64,000 bases of DNA from positions 434,001 through 498,000 of the forward strand of contig JAHQRK010000006.1 of the NCBI GenBank assembly GCA_019828595.1, read 5' to 3'. This document shows, piece after piece, positions 54,610 to 64,000 of this stretch; position 1 is the first letter of the stretch; each line of letters starts with the position of its first letter. This DNA comes from Aphanomyces cochlioides. Its lineage: Eukaryota; Oomycota; Saprolegniomycetes; Saprolegniales; Verrucalvaceae. Made by a program: the position numbers and the translations under genes. Below the pieces are notes generated by a model. The model ran no database searches. It saw only the letters and a program-made list of their open reading frames with translations, and was not told the DNA's origin.

Positions 54610-56745
54610 ATTGTATTGTGATTGGAAATCGTAGGATCAGTTTGCCTACATTTCGATTTTGACGACTCAAAGTAATTTCGAATTTTAATTGGCTGAATTT
54701 GAATTGATTTGAGATCTTCCTCTTGCGCCATGTTGAAACTTCGCGAACAATGTGAAGGGAAGCATGGCACCAACACCACGAGCTTGTATCCAGCTCAGAT
54801 GGCTCATACGTAACGTGTACTATTTAAAATTCTAATGTGGAACGAATCGTTTTTAAATGAATTTAACAGACTATCGCGATTGTGTTGTTTCATGGCAAAG
54901 GTATCATCATTGCTAGATAGCGTCAAGCACCTTACTCAGGGGGCTGTTGAATATTGCGCACATGCATAGAGATATGCAATGCAGTCTGACGACGCACTTT
55001 GCATTGCCACTGGTTGGCTTTGTTCATATTCGTCTAATGATGAATGGAACAAAGTCAAAGTGTGGTAAGTTTATAACCTACAGCAAAGGTGGACCTAGGG
55101 TGCCCTATTTAATGCTTAGTTAATTAGTTTTTGAGGAATGTTATGGTCTGAAGCGAGATTTGGCCTGACTAATTTGGTTGAGGGAATCAAAAACATACCA
55201 AATTAAAGATCGTCTATTCAAGTCTTCTCTCTATACTGAGCTTGAGCTGTCGCCTGAAGCTTCTGACGACTTCGCCTTACATAAGTAAAAAGTGCACATG
55301 CATGGCGTGCCGCTCTGACCAGCTCGTGATATTTCCGCTCCCTCGAAACACTCAATACATGACAGTAACATTATGATTGGTCAATATACAGAGATTTTAT
55401 AGATGTTTGATTGGTCAATGAATCGTAGGAATTTTGGTCCTACAATTTGGCAAAAATTTCAGTCAAAACGAACTTCATACTTTAATCAAGTAAATATGTT
55501 AGGTATTTTTTCGAAAAATGGAAAATATCGGAATATTCTTCCTACGATTCATCAAAATATCAAATACAGTTCCTACATTTTCCGACTTTTGAAACATTTT
55601 CGAATCATCTCAAAACTCCAGTTTTGGACCCAAACGACAATATCATTAAAATTTATTATTTGAACTAAATATTTATATTTTTATATTTGGTCAGAAATAG
55701 TCCAAGTAGTAAATATTATGACTTGGAATTGAGTACTTTTGGTTGTCAAATTCCACGAGGAGTGAAAAATGCAATCTTGATAAGTTGATTTGCCCATGCT
55801 CGTCGTCAACCAAGATCAATGCAAGAGTTTGGTCGAGAATTCAGAGTCCATGAAAAAACGGAGGACGTGCGGCACGTTCTAGTATAGTTAAGTTCACTTG
55901 ATGAATCGACTTCACTGTCTGGATCGGTACTTTGCAGATTGGGCGAATAATTGGACTTCGTGTGTTTGCACGGCCAACATGATGAGCGATCCATAGAGGT
56001 GTCAATTGTTTCTGTTGAGACTCTAATCTCACTTTCTAGTGGCTCCTCACAAAGGTTGCATCTAGAGAGTCGCGACAACCTTTACATCAAGATATGGACA
56101 TGCATGAACTTGTGTTAGAGACTCTTCACAGGATGAGCTACATGATTAACTACACGATAATTCACTTTCCTTTCTACTTCTAAGAGGTTACGAGCCCTCT
56201 TCCGCTACCGCCGCCGCCGACGTTTGACCCAGCCACCGACGCTCGATCTCTCGTCCTGCTGCCTCACCTCCGCCTCCGCCCAACCACCGCACCCCCGCCG
56301 ACCAGCCTAGCGAAAAGTCGCCGTAGCGTGCGCAGAAGACGAATCGAATTTAGCAGCACTACAGACCCCTGCCTGAACTCCTTTTGTGAGCTTTTGGGTT
56401 AGTACATTACGGAAAGGGCTGTACGCTAAACGTTGATTGGCTGAACTCCTAGTTGAGTTTGCCGGGGGTTTTCAAGACTTCAAGACACTCAATTCTCGGT
56501 TCCGTGACACACACTATCCGGATCCGGAAGACAAGGCCAGTGCACGACTCACGAACTTTCCCGTCGAATAAACATTCCGGGAACAAGATCAACATTCGTG
56601 ACCACCATTCTCAAGTGAAGTCAACGATCCACCAAGGAAGTTTACAACCATCAAGTCTCGAGTTTTAAACACACGAAAACTAGAGCAATATATTTTTCCT
56701 CAAAATATATTTTTCAAGACAATTTTAGCTTTAACCCTACTTTAA
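54610..56745. other. Non-coding stretch and Copia leader
   Basis: 54610-56100 shows only short unrecognised ORFs (minus 54779-54588 starts MAQEEDLK.. within it). 56200-56340 is a C-rich, GC-rich island (CCGCCGCCG runs) in otherwise AT-rich DNA. 56400-56745 precedes the Copia Gag start and is likely LTR/leader sequence, but LTR limits could not be set because the 3' LTR is missing. Confidence 0.4.
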
Positions 56746-56747
56746 CT

Positions 56748-59184
56748 ATGGGTGTTAACGATAACGTCACAACTTTTTCTGGAGAGAATTTCCTCCAATG
56801 GGAAACGCGCTTGATGGCGTTTATGGAATTGAAAGAGGTTGATGTTGTCATCAAGAACACATTACCTCCAACTGCTGAAGATTATACCTCCAAGAATCGA
56901 TTAGCGCGAACAATCATTTTCGCTGCTCTTGATGACCTACATGTCCGCATGGTAATCAACTGTACCACTGCAGCCGACATGATGAAACTTTTACGCGAAC
57001 GTTATGGCAACAAGTCCTTCGTTTGGCCATGGTCGCCTCATCGATGAAGTTACACACATGCGCATGAAGCCTAACAAAACACCTCGCGCTTATTGCGACC
57101 GCTTTAAGTTAGCAATTGATGACGCTCATAACTCTGGCGTTAAATTTGCCGATGAACACATTGTCCATTTCTTGTTAAATGGCTTGGACACACGTTTCAC
57201 CACTTTCGTCCAGCTTCAAACCCACGTCTTGCAACGCTGTACCATAGATGCTTCGACTCTTTCAAGTATCTCCACGGAGTTTATTCAAACATACACCCGT
57301 GTGCAACCCCGTTCGACTGGTACACCACCTACACTGGTAGACGAAGTTGCTCTGGCTGCTCACCGCAACCAACCACGTCAACCACGTCGAAACGCGCCTC
57401 GTCAACCTGGCAACACCAATGGCACTGTGTGTACATACTGTCACATTCCCAAACACACTGAAGCCAATTGTCGACGCAAGCAACGCGATCAGCGTCAACA
57501 ACCGACATCTCAACCAAACGAACGCCGTGTACGCTTCCAAGCTTCTCCCACGACATCTCAACTGCCTGCTACAGCTGCCAACACATGTCGCAATGCACGC
57601 TCTTCAGTGAGCATGTTGACGTTAGGACCTCACTGCACTCTCAACGCCTCCGAGTCTCCCGCTTCGTCATCTGCGTGGATTCTTGACTCTGGCGCATCGG
57701 ACCATTTTTGCAACGATGCTGCATGGTATGAAGATCTTCTACCGTTTGAGGGTACAGTTCGAGCTGCAAACGGAAGTGACATGCCGATTGCAGGCACTGG
57801 TTCTGTCGTTCTCGAGATGAATACACCGACCGGTGTCATCCCTGTCACTCTTCAAGATGTATTGTTTACTCCAAACCTTCATTACAATCTTTTTCATTGT
57901 CGAGAGTCACTGGTCGAGGCTTCTCCTCACAGTTCCAACGCAACAGTTGCTCCATCATTCGCAACAAAGTTGTGTACGCTCAAGGATTCAAACAAGACAA
58001 TTTGTATTACCTTGACATTGCAAACCCTTTGCCAACTGAGTTGACTCCGACTTCACACATTGGACTGTCCAAGCTGACGACTTCCACTACACCACTTCCA
58101 GCTGATCTTTGGCATGCTCGCCTTGGTCACATAAGTGTGAAGTATACTGCTAAAACATGTCAGTACACTGATGGCATTGAGCTTGATGACTGCAAACACG
58201 AATTTTGTGAAAGATGTCTTGCTGGGAAACAGTCTCGTTTACCTTCCCCAAGCGCTCTCTATCCACAACGTCGGAACCGTTTGTGTTGGTACACTCGGAC
58301 ATTTGTGGACCTATGCGTCATCCTGCACTTCGTGATCGATCTCGGTATTTCATTACGTTTACCGATGATTATTCGCGTAATGGATTTGTGTTCTTTCTCA
58401 AGAACAAGTCGGATGCTCTCCAATGCTCCAAGGAGTTCACTGCCTACTGCCGCACTCAATTTGATCTCCCTGTGCGATGTCTACGTTCAGACAATGGCGG
58501 TGAATACTTCTCGAATTTATTCTCTGAGTTCTTACTCGAGAATGGCATACAACACGATGCCACCGTTCCGCATACATCGCAACAAAATGGTGTCAGTGAA
58601 CGCATGAATCGCACTCTCGTCGAATGTGCAAGATCAATGCTTCACTTCTGCAAAGCAACTTTGCGATTTTGGGCCGAAGTTGTGTCTCATGCAATGTACC
58701 TACGGAATCGGACATACTCCTCGTCCACTCTGGTATGACACCCTTCGAGAGACTATGGAAGTCTAAGCCTGATCTTGGGAACTTGCGGATATTTGGCTGT
58801 GAAGGTTATGCGCATGTAGAACCGCATCAGCGCTCCAAGTTTGCTTTCAAGACGATACGTGCCATGTATCTTGGTCACGAGCCTAACGTCAAAGGCTATC
58901 GTCTTTACACCTCAAGCCCTGAACGCACCATCGTCAGTCGTAATGTCGTCTTTAATGAAACCAAGAGTTTCTTTACTGACGAGCCTGCTGATGATGAATC
59001 ACCCGTCTCTCAACTCATTGATGAGATCGATGATGATGACGATGACGAGCTGTCTCTAAGAGATGAGACTTCAACTCGTGCAGCTTCTAACGGCGAGATT
59101 CCCGCTCCAACTGATGGACCTACGATCGTTCCAAGACGTTCGACTCGTATACGTCGCGGAAATCCTCGCTACAATGTGCCTACG
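56748..59184 (+). mobile_element. Ty1/Copia retrotransposon 5' half, broken
   Basis: Plus strand in several frames. Gag starts at 56748; a zinc knuckle CTYCHIPKHTEANC (CX2CX4HX4C) is at about 57430. Protease has WILDSGASDHF (57680). The Gag-pre-integrase piece has ARLGHIS and CERCLAGKQS (58100-58230). Integrase has VHSDICGP (Asp), RSDNGGEYF (Asp) and a following Glu, with the GC-YAHV and YRLY blocks of the C-terminus. Frame changes near 57030, 57900, 58220 and 58700. Reverse transcriptase, RNase H and the 3' LTR are absent. It ends in NVPTFY where CRN sequence begins. Confidence 0.85.
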
Positions 59185-59663
59185 TTTTATTGAGTCCAGT
59201 TGGTGAATGCATATCCGAGGACGAGAAAAGAATACCAAAGAATGTGACAGAGCTTTTGCAAGCCCTTGTGAGTGTGCTTGAGGCATTGGTTGTACTTCAT
59301 TCAATTGGATGGATGCATCGTGATATTCGATGGGCAAATGTTGTCAAGAAAAATAATTCTGCCAAGTGGTTTCTCATCGATTTTGATGATGCAGCAAAAT
59401 CACCAAAACAAAACAACCCAGGCGAACACTTGACAAGTCAAGCACATGCTCCTGATATGTTTGGAAATGGTTCTCATACAACTTCTGTCGATATATGGGC
59501 AGTAGGGAATTTGATTCTCACAGATGTCAGTTGGGACCACATGCGAAGTAAGGTACTGGATGATTATGGCCGTAGACTTGTCGATGCAAATCCAGAGAAG
59601 CGACCTAAGGCAGGAGAAGTATTGAAAACGATCAAAGCTATGCTGGATGAGAAAGAATATTAG
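59185..59663 (+). pseudogene. CRN kinase C-terminal fragment (copy of 16812-17290)
   Basis: Plus strand encodes the last 157 codons of the CRN at 16812-18614, beginning at LLSPVGECIS, with HRDIRWANVV, IDFDDA and SVDIWAVGNL kept and no stop. The copied block extends past the stop to about 59757, including the CRN's downstream flank. It has no own start or promoter; it is joined in another frame to the Copia integrase end. Short differences (TDVSWDHM instead of SSQLNQS) show some divergence. Confidence 0.85.
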
Positions 59664-59766
59664 CATGCTCCTTAGAAAATTCTAAAAAGATAATAATCTC
59701 AGTGACAAAGAACTTTTGGGTCGTCAGTCGATATTTTGGCAAAAAAGATTTCACGATTTATCAAAC

Positions 59767-60615
59767 TTACAATTGCTTCGTGAACTTCTCGAAGACTTGC
59801 TGAATGTACTTGGCCACGTTTAAGCTCGTAATTCCATCGATGGAAATAATTTGATCGTGATTTTGCTCCATCCTGGTCAAGTTGTGTCAGCTAATTTGCG
59901 GTAGGGAGGATTCTTTACCATCGCTCAATGCGGTGGACGAGTGCATCGTCCTCCTCTGTATATCCAGCAACTAGCATCTCAAACTGCTCGATCTTGGATT
60001 GGAGCAACTCAATTTTATCCTGCGCATTGGCCAGCTCTTTTGTGATTTCTTGAATATCTTGATTCGTTTGCTTATCAAGTTGCTGCTTTGCGTTCATTAT
60101 TTCCGATTTCAGTTGGCAGACGGTGGCATCACGCTCGACCAGCTAACGGAATCACTCATCAGGTCGAATCGTGGTTATTCTACCTGTTTGCTAATACTGT
60201 CCCTCGCATCGAGTGCTTTAGGAAGAGTTTTGTCGTGGCGATGACACTCCTGCTGCAGTAATTCAATTTTACATTGAGCTGTCTCCAATTCTTGCGTTGC
60301 GTGGACGAGATCTTTCTGACTGGCTTGAATTTTATCATGCGCGTTCATGATTGTTTGGTTCTGGGTTGTGCATTCTTGTTTTAATGCATTCAGCTCGCGG
60401 TGCAATTTTGTTTCAGCTTGGAGATATGTATCTTTATGCTCTTCTAGCTTGGCCTCCAGCTCTTTCACTTGGGTTTTCAATTGCTTGACTTGGCTTATAT
60501 CCTCCACCGTTTGCGGCAATATTGGCAGGTTATTTGACTGGTTTGTAATTGGTGGCGGCCGTTTCGTTGCCTCGACTGCGCTGGAATGCAGTTGCATTAT
60601 CCTAAAGTTGTTCAT
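59767..60615 (-). CDS. Coiled-coil protein (three exons, minus)
   Basis: Exons 60615-60184, 60142-59919 and 59872-59767 join in frame to 253 residues; the introns (41 and 46 nt) are GT..AG. The protein is mostly coiled coil (QVKQLKTQVKELEAKLEEHK; QLDKQTNQDIQEITKELANA) and ends with DGITSLNVAKYIQQVFEKFT. An alternative start is 60597. Function unknown. The CRN-derived duplication ends 10 bp after its stop. Confidence 0.6.
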
Positions 60616-60770
60616 TTATCTGTTAGAGATCACTTGAAGATGGAGAACCTGTCAATCAAGGCAAGAAATGTGGGCAATCGGGAAAGAGTGGCGGGATAAT
60701 TGTGCTCTTCGGGATTCGATGACTCGTTCTACCGAGACTATTGGCATCACGACAAGTCCGCTCGACATAC

Positions 60771-61142
60771 TTGCAAGACGAGCTTTTCAATGGCCTCCAT
60801 CTTCTTCTCCACGAGATATTTCAAATCCATCTTAAGTAATTTGATGCCATTTCACTTGAAATATTGTGTTTGTACCTGCAACGACAATGTGCACACTGCC
60901 TCGTCAAGTGACTTGCACTTCAGTTTAGCTTGAATTGCTTCAGCAGTAGTATTCTAAAGCATTTTGCTTATGACGACAACGTTCAATGCGCATTTCAAAG
61001 TACTTGAGCCAAAATCGATTTCATCTCGTGGTCGCAACTTGTTTGATTTGACCTGGGAACCATAAAATATTAAAAATGCACCGGCGATAGCTGACCTCTT
61101 CGACTCCTTGCCCCAAACACGCAGGAGCTTGTCGTATTTCAT
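60771..61142 (-). CDS. Small multi-exon gene or 5' part of the coiled-coil gene
   Basis: From ATG 61142 the frame stays open over 61142-61096, 61052-61004, 60953-60876 and 60830-60771, with three GT..AG introns of 43-50 nt, giving 78 codons (MKYDKLLRVWGKESKR.. to EKKMEAIEKLVLQ). The fourth exon ends at another GTATGT donor. The next exon is unclear; splicing into the gene at 60615 does not keep phase. An upstream in-frame extension to 61295 exists. No domain recognised. Confidence 0.4.
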
Positions 61143-61515
61143 GGTCAAGAGCATGAAATCCGATTTAAACACAGTCGTCAGCGCCACACCTGACAGTCTC
61201 GGGCTCGTTGGTTGGGCCAAGACGGGCAATTTCGTCTTGACTGTTGGATGTTTACTGGTTCTGCGTTTGAATACATCAATCAAGTCAATCGTCAAGCGTT
61301 CTCCTCACATTGCAGGGACTTGGGGTCTACTTTTGACGCCGCTTGGCCGCCGCGATGCCATGAAAGTGTATTTTTAGATTTATCAATTAAAGGACAACAT
61401 CAAACACAGACTTTTGGATCAATTGCAGCAAAGATTTCATTGTTACGAGGCTTAAAAGTCATTCAATGATGTATAGAATCAAGATAAACGTCGATTGTGA
61501 GCTGACACTTCCAGC

Positions 61516-61625
61516 TTACAATTTAGATTCGCCACCAGAGCGAGCGGCATTCACTTGACCGCCGTCGACGACCAAGACAGCTCCAGTGATCCAAGCAGAC
61601 GCAGGGGAAGCTACGCCAATCCCAG
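61516..61625 (-). pseudogene. SDR C-terminal fragment
   Basis: Minus strand encodes AWITGAVLVVDGGQVNAARS and a short tail to TAA (61516-61518), the typical last strand and helix of short-chain dehydrogenases (WxTGxxxxVDGG). No upstream SDR parts are nearby. It complements the missing C-terminus of the broken SDR genes at 15853 and 48087 and may come from the same gene. Confidence 0.65.
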
Positions 61626-61760
61626 ATAAGCATTTAGGGATAAATACTTGTGGATATTATCTTGCCCACGCCAAGCAGGTATTTCGCAGATACAATTTAT
61701 TTTTGACAAATCACAATTGTTGACATTTTATGACCAAAAACCGAATCGAAAATCAGAATT

Positions 61761-61810
61761 TGATGCAAATTTGCATCAGCCGCCCTCGAAGGGTTATCCC
61801 TTCGAGGGCG
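61761..61810. repeat. Two adjacent perfect palindromes
   Basis: 61761-61778 is an 18-bp perfect palindrome (TGATGCAAATTTGCATCA). Two bases later 61781-61793 and 61798-61810 form a 13-bp perfect stem (CGCCCTCGAAGGG) around a 4-base TTAT loop. Confidence 0.9.
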
Positions 61811-61954
61811 ATAAACCCCAAACAACTGGCAAAAGGACGACAGACGCGGCACCATCGCAAATCCTCGACTATATTTTCCTCGGTGGCCGACACTAAGCGA
61901 AAAATGGAGACGTCCGCAAGGCGTTAGGTAGCACACGTATTTGCGAATGTACGT

Positions 61955-62200
61955 TATGTGATCCGACCCTGCAAGATCTGTTCCAGTGATCCCAATTGCT
62001 TGACAGGACGGAGGAAATGAAGGAACGTGGACATTCAACGAGGATATACAATATGTTGCGCTACTTGCTGCACAGCCTCCACGGAAAGCTCAGAGCTTAA
62101 CAGTCTCGTCGTGGCCCTATTCCGCAATTTATGACAGAATGAACATCGAACATGCAAAGTGACGAAAGCATCATGTCTGTCATAACCTCTCAAGCCTTTT
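61955..62200 (-). pseudogene. Unknown coding piece, partly duplicated at 38028
   Basis: Minus strand is open over 62226-62035 (..FCHKLRNRATTRLLSSEL SVEAVQQV..) and again from 62031 (MSTFLHFLRPVKQLGSLEQ..). The two are split by a TGA that could lie in an intron. Family not recognised. A degenerate Merlin begins at 62217. Confidence 0.35.
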
Positions 62201-62216
62201 TTAGCGCTCCTCCAAA

Positions 62217-63370
62217 GGAACCCCACTGGACTCTTTTAACCTGTATTAAACCTTCCGGATAATTATCCGGATATCCATGGAAACATCCGCGGAAATATCC
62301 ATAGACGGAACAACGTGACATGGAATGCAATGAACACTGTCATGTATTAGGTGTAGGTTTTACGAATAGCTATCACTAAGCCTTCAACATACATACTACC
62401 TGTTCCGTTTTCAGGAAAGTACCAGCTTCGCCACATCAACTGATTAAGGTAAAGGTCATGAGTTTGAACACCTCGCATGGCCTTCAAGTACTGTTTCACA
62501 GGTACTTCCCACACACCTTGAATTGACTGTGTGTGGGCGCCAATGACGGGGTCCACAAAGTTCTTTGAGTGGTTTATCCACATGTGCGTGTAGCTCATGT
62601 GGGATAAACTCACGTTGTTCGCCAAAGTATGTCTCTCATTGCCATAGACATACGATGCAAACTTGTCCGACATGATAAGCGTGCCTAGAGCGCATTAGTT
62701 GGTCAAAAAGAGAGCTTTTTTATACCTTTCTCAATGTGTTTGGCTATAATTGGAAGGAGAGTATTTTTCGTGCGATCAATGCCCGTTAGGACCTCAAACC
62801 ACTTCTTCTTCCTGCGGTCAACACCGCCAAATAACCAGCGGTCTTCATGTTGGGTCCCACGAGCATACTTTGACTTTTTATTCAGCGATGTTTCATCTAT
62901 GTCGACGATCGAGCCAACTGCTCCAATCTAATAGACTGTAAAAGTTAATAATTATATGATGATTTGTTTTGAGAGGTACCTTGACAGTGCATCTCGTCGG
63001 AACAAATCTTGCGGCATTTCTTGCTCCATTGACTCACTGTCGTCTGAGACAGGTTCAAATCGTCGCACATGGCTTGCGATGACTTCATAGTCGCCCAGTA
63101 GTAAAGTATTCGTACTAGTCGCGCTATTGGCAAACTCGACTTAGCAAAGGAACGAGTTGCTTCTAAGCCCACGCTCGGTTTCACAACCCGCCCGGTGGCA
63201 TCACCATCGGTTCTCTCGATGGCACGCATTAGTGGGGTCAGATAGGAGTTGATAGTGTATCCGGATAATTGATTATTTTATCTGGATACAAAAACAATTC
63301 ATTATTTCAGGATAATTATCCGGGAGTTTAATACAAGGTAAAAGAGTCCAGTGGGGTTCCCTTGGAGGAG
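62217..63370 (-). mobile_element. Degenerate Merlin element
   Basis: Inverted ends CTCCTCCAARGGAACCCCAC continue for about 50 paired bases (ACTGGACTCTTTTA.. on both sides). Sub-terminal TCCGGATAA motifs occur twice at each end (62253-62270 and 63258-63325). No clear 8-bp duplication was found, unlike the element at 19535. It contains a broken ISXO2-like transposase. Confidence 0.85.
62347..63229 (-). pseudogene. Merlin transposase, broken and catalytically altered
   Basis: Minus strand pieces: 63229-62945 (HTH-like region SSQAMCDDLNLSQTTVSQWS), an exon at about 62930-62745 (VDIDETSLNKKSKY, first Asp; GGVDRRKKKWF), a 41-nt intron, then 62673-62347 (IMSDKFASYV, second Asp; AHTQSIQGVWEV). The catalytic Glu of the intact relative (TIEGVW) is Gln here. 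The zinc-ribbon N-terminus is missing and the first exon junction does not hold frame. Confidence 0.8.
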
Positions 63371-63469
63371 GGCCATTTTTGTCTGGCAGTTTGACAATCT
63401 TTTTCGTGTTCATGAATTTCTGTATTTTATCCGAAAAGAAAATGCAGAGTCCACTTTCAAGTAGGAAAC

Positions 63470-63790
63470 ATGTCTGAAGTGCTTGAACTGATGTGCGTCA
63501 ATGTGGGTCATGGAGAGCCTTTCCGCGTGAAAATTTCTGCTAAGGCCCTGGTCGGGAGAAAACGCGAGTGTCAAAAACCAGTGCAAAAAAACAGATGTGC
63601 CACACCTTTGTTAATGAAAACCAGAGCTCAATCCGGAATCCGGATAAATCTGCCAATGAAATATTTTCCGTCCTGGTTTTTTGTCCTGGTTTTCCACTCT
63701 TGTTTTCTCCCAACCAGCGCCCAATGAATACTAGTATGTGGCAGCACTGAAAGAAGACATCGTACCTCAGATCCAGGGCTGTGTAAATAC
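63470..63790 (+). pseudogene. CRN: CRN N-terminal fragment broken by insertions
   Basis: The start (MSEVLELMCVNVGHGEPFRV) is nearly the CRN start at 18614. The frame is cut at 63542 by a small inverted-repeat element, resumes at about 63724 (VAALKEDIVPQI..), and is cut again at 63790 by a mariner terminus. Only the header of the CRN is represented. Upstream sequence shares TATCC/CCGGATA motifs with the other CRN. Confidence 0.8.
63542..63722. mobile_element. ~180-bp MITE in the CRN start
   Basis: The ends pair as GGCCCTGGTCGGGAGAAAAC on the left with the near-complement of GGGCGCTGGTTGGGAGAAAA on the right, continuing through GAGTG and an AAACCAG block. A left TAA flank is seen. The first 13 bases equal the Harbinger ends at 31074, so it may have been moved by that family. 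Confidence 0.75.
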
Positions 63791-64000
63791 TTCCTCTGTT
63801 CCACATTACTGTGTACTAATCACTTTTCATCGACGCCAGAAATCTATTTCTTTTCTAAATTCGATGGCGGATATCATTTTTTAAAGACCATAAAAAACTG
63901 CAGGAAATTGTCTTGGCTGGTAGGAGCAGAAAGTGAGTTTTCGTGGTCAAAATCGGCGGCGAATGTATCCATGTAGTCAGGCTAAGGATTTATGACCAAT
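63791..64000. mobile_element. Mariner-type terminus, running out of the window
   Basis: TACTTCCTCTGTTCCACATT begins here and matches the termini at 11993 (TACTTCCTCTGTGCCAAATT). The other end lies beyond the window. The short minus ORF around it is not convincing. What follows to 64000 is uninformative. Confidence 0.6.

Noticed and set aside
1..64000. CRISPR arrays, rRNA, tRNA or bacterial operons
   Set aside because: No spaced direct-repeat arrays, rRNA-like stretches or convincing cloverleafs were seen; introns and element types are eukaryotic.

Overview
The window looks like oomycete nuclear DNA, probably from the Saprolegniales/Aphanomyces side. The support is two long Crinkler (CRN) effector-type genes with an LFLAK-like N-terminus and C-terminal kinase domains, very short spliceosomal introns (37-50 nt, GT..AG), and a transposon set usual for oomycetes (Crypton, PIF/Harbinger with a Myb/SANT partner, pogo-like, plant-type mariner, Merlin, hAT, Copia). 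The genus is inferred, not shown.

Layout. 1-2940: broken copy 'A' of a segmental duplication (unidentified membrane protein, DYW-like deaminase, DFR-like reductase). 2978-4669: intact CRN kinase (minus). 4762-14345: a block bounded by a 44-bp perfect inverted repeat; it holds a 6-kb near-perfect palindrome made of two tail-to-tail Crypton copies, a second diverged Crypton fragment, a decayed mariner and a MITE. 15853-16560: an SDR gene whose middle is inverted relative to its ends. 16812-18614: second intact CRN kinase. 19255-20850: a small gene cut by an apparently intact Merlin element with a perfect 8-bp target duplication. 20860-24870: fragments of an unknown repeated gene family around a broken DDE transposase. 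25372-26891: an unidentified gene fragment and a broken IS630/Tc1-like transposase. 27298-29165: nested inverted repeats. 29166-31070: nothing recognised. 31074-38024: a Harbinger element whose Myb/SANT gene is split by a 4.45-kb TIR element that itself carries a pogo-type transposase and a tyrosine recombinase. 39560-42235: dispersed repeat, Myb-like pseudogene, short hAT element. 42240-43990: copy 'B' of the membrane-protein gene.

44630-47794 is the quietest part and holds two host-looking genes: a coiled-coil protein with two introns and a bacterial-type RarD/EamA transporter. 48087-51680 fuses a second copy of the broken SDR to hAT and to copy 'C' of the deaminase/reductase segment. 51705-54607 holds a long-TIR MITE and an intact pogo-like element. 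56200-59757 holds a Copia 5' half joined to a copy of the CRN kinase C-terminus. 59767-61300 holds coiled-coil genes; 61516-62200 is SDR and unknown coding debris; 62217-63370 is a degenerate Merlin; 63470-64000 is a third CRN start broken by a MITE and a mariner end.

Overall this is transposon-dense effector territory. CRN, deaminase and reductase genes have been copied, micro-inverted and fused among nested elements. Functional candidates are the two CRNs, the RarD-like transporter, the coiled-coil genes, the deaminase of copy C, and the Merlin and pogo transposases.
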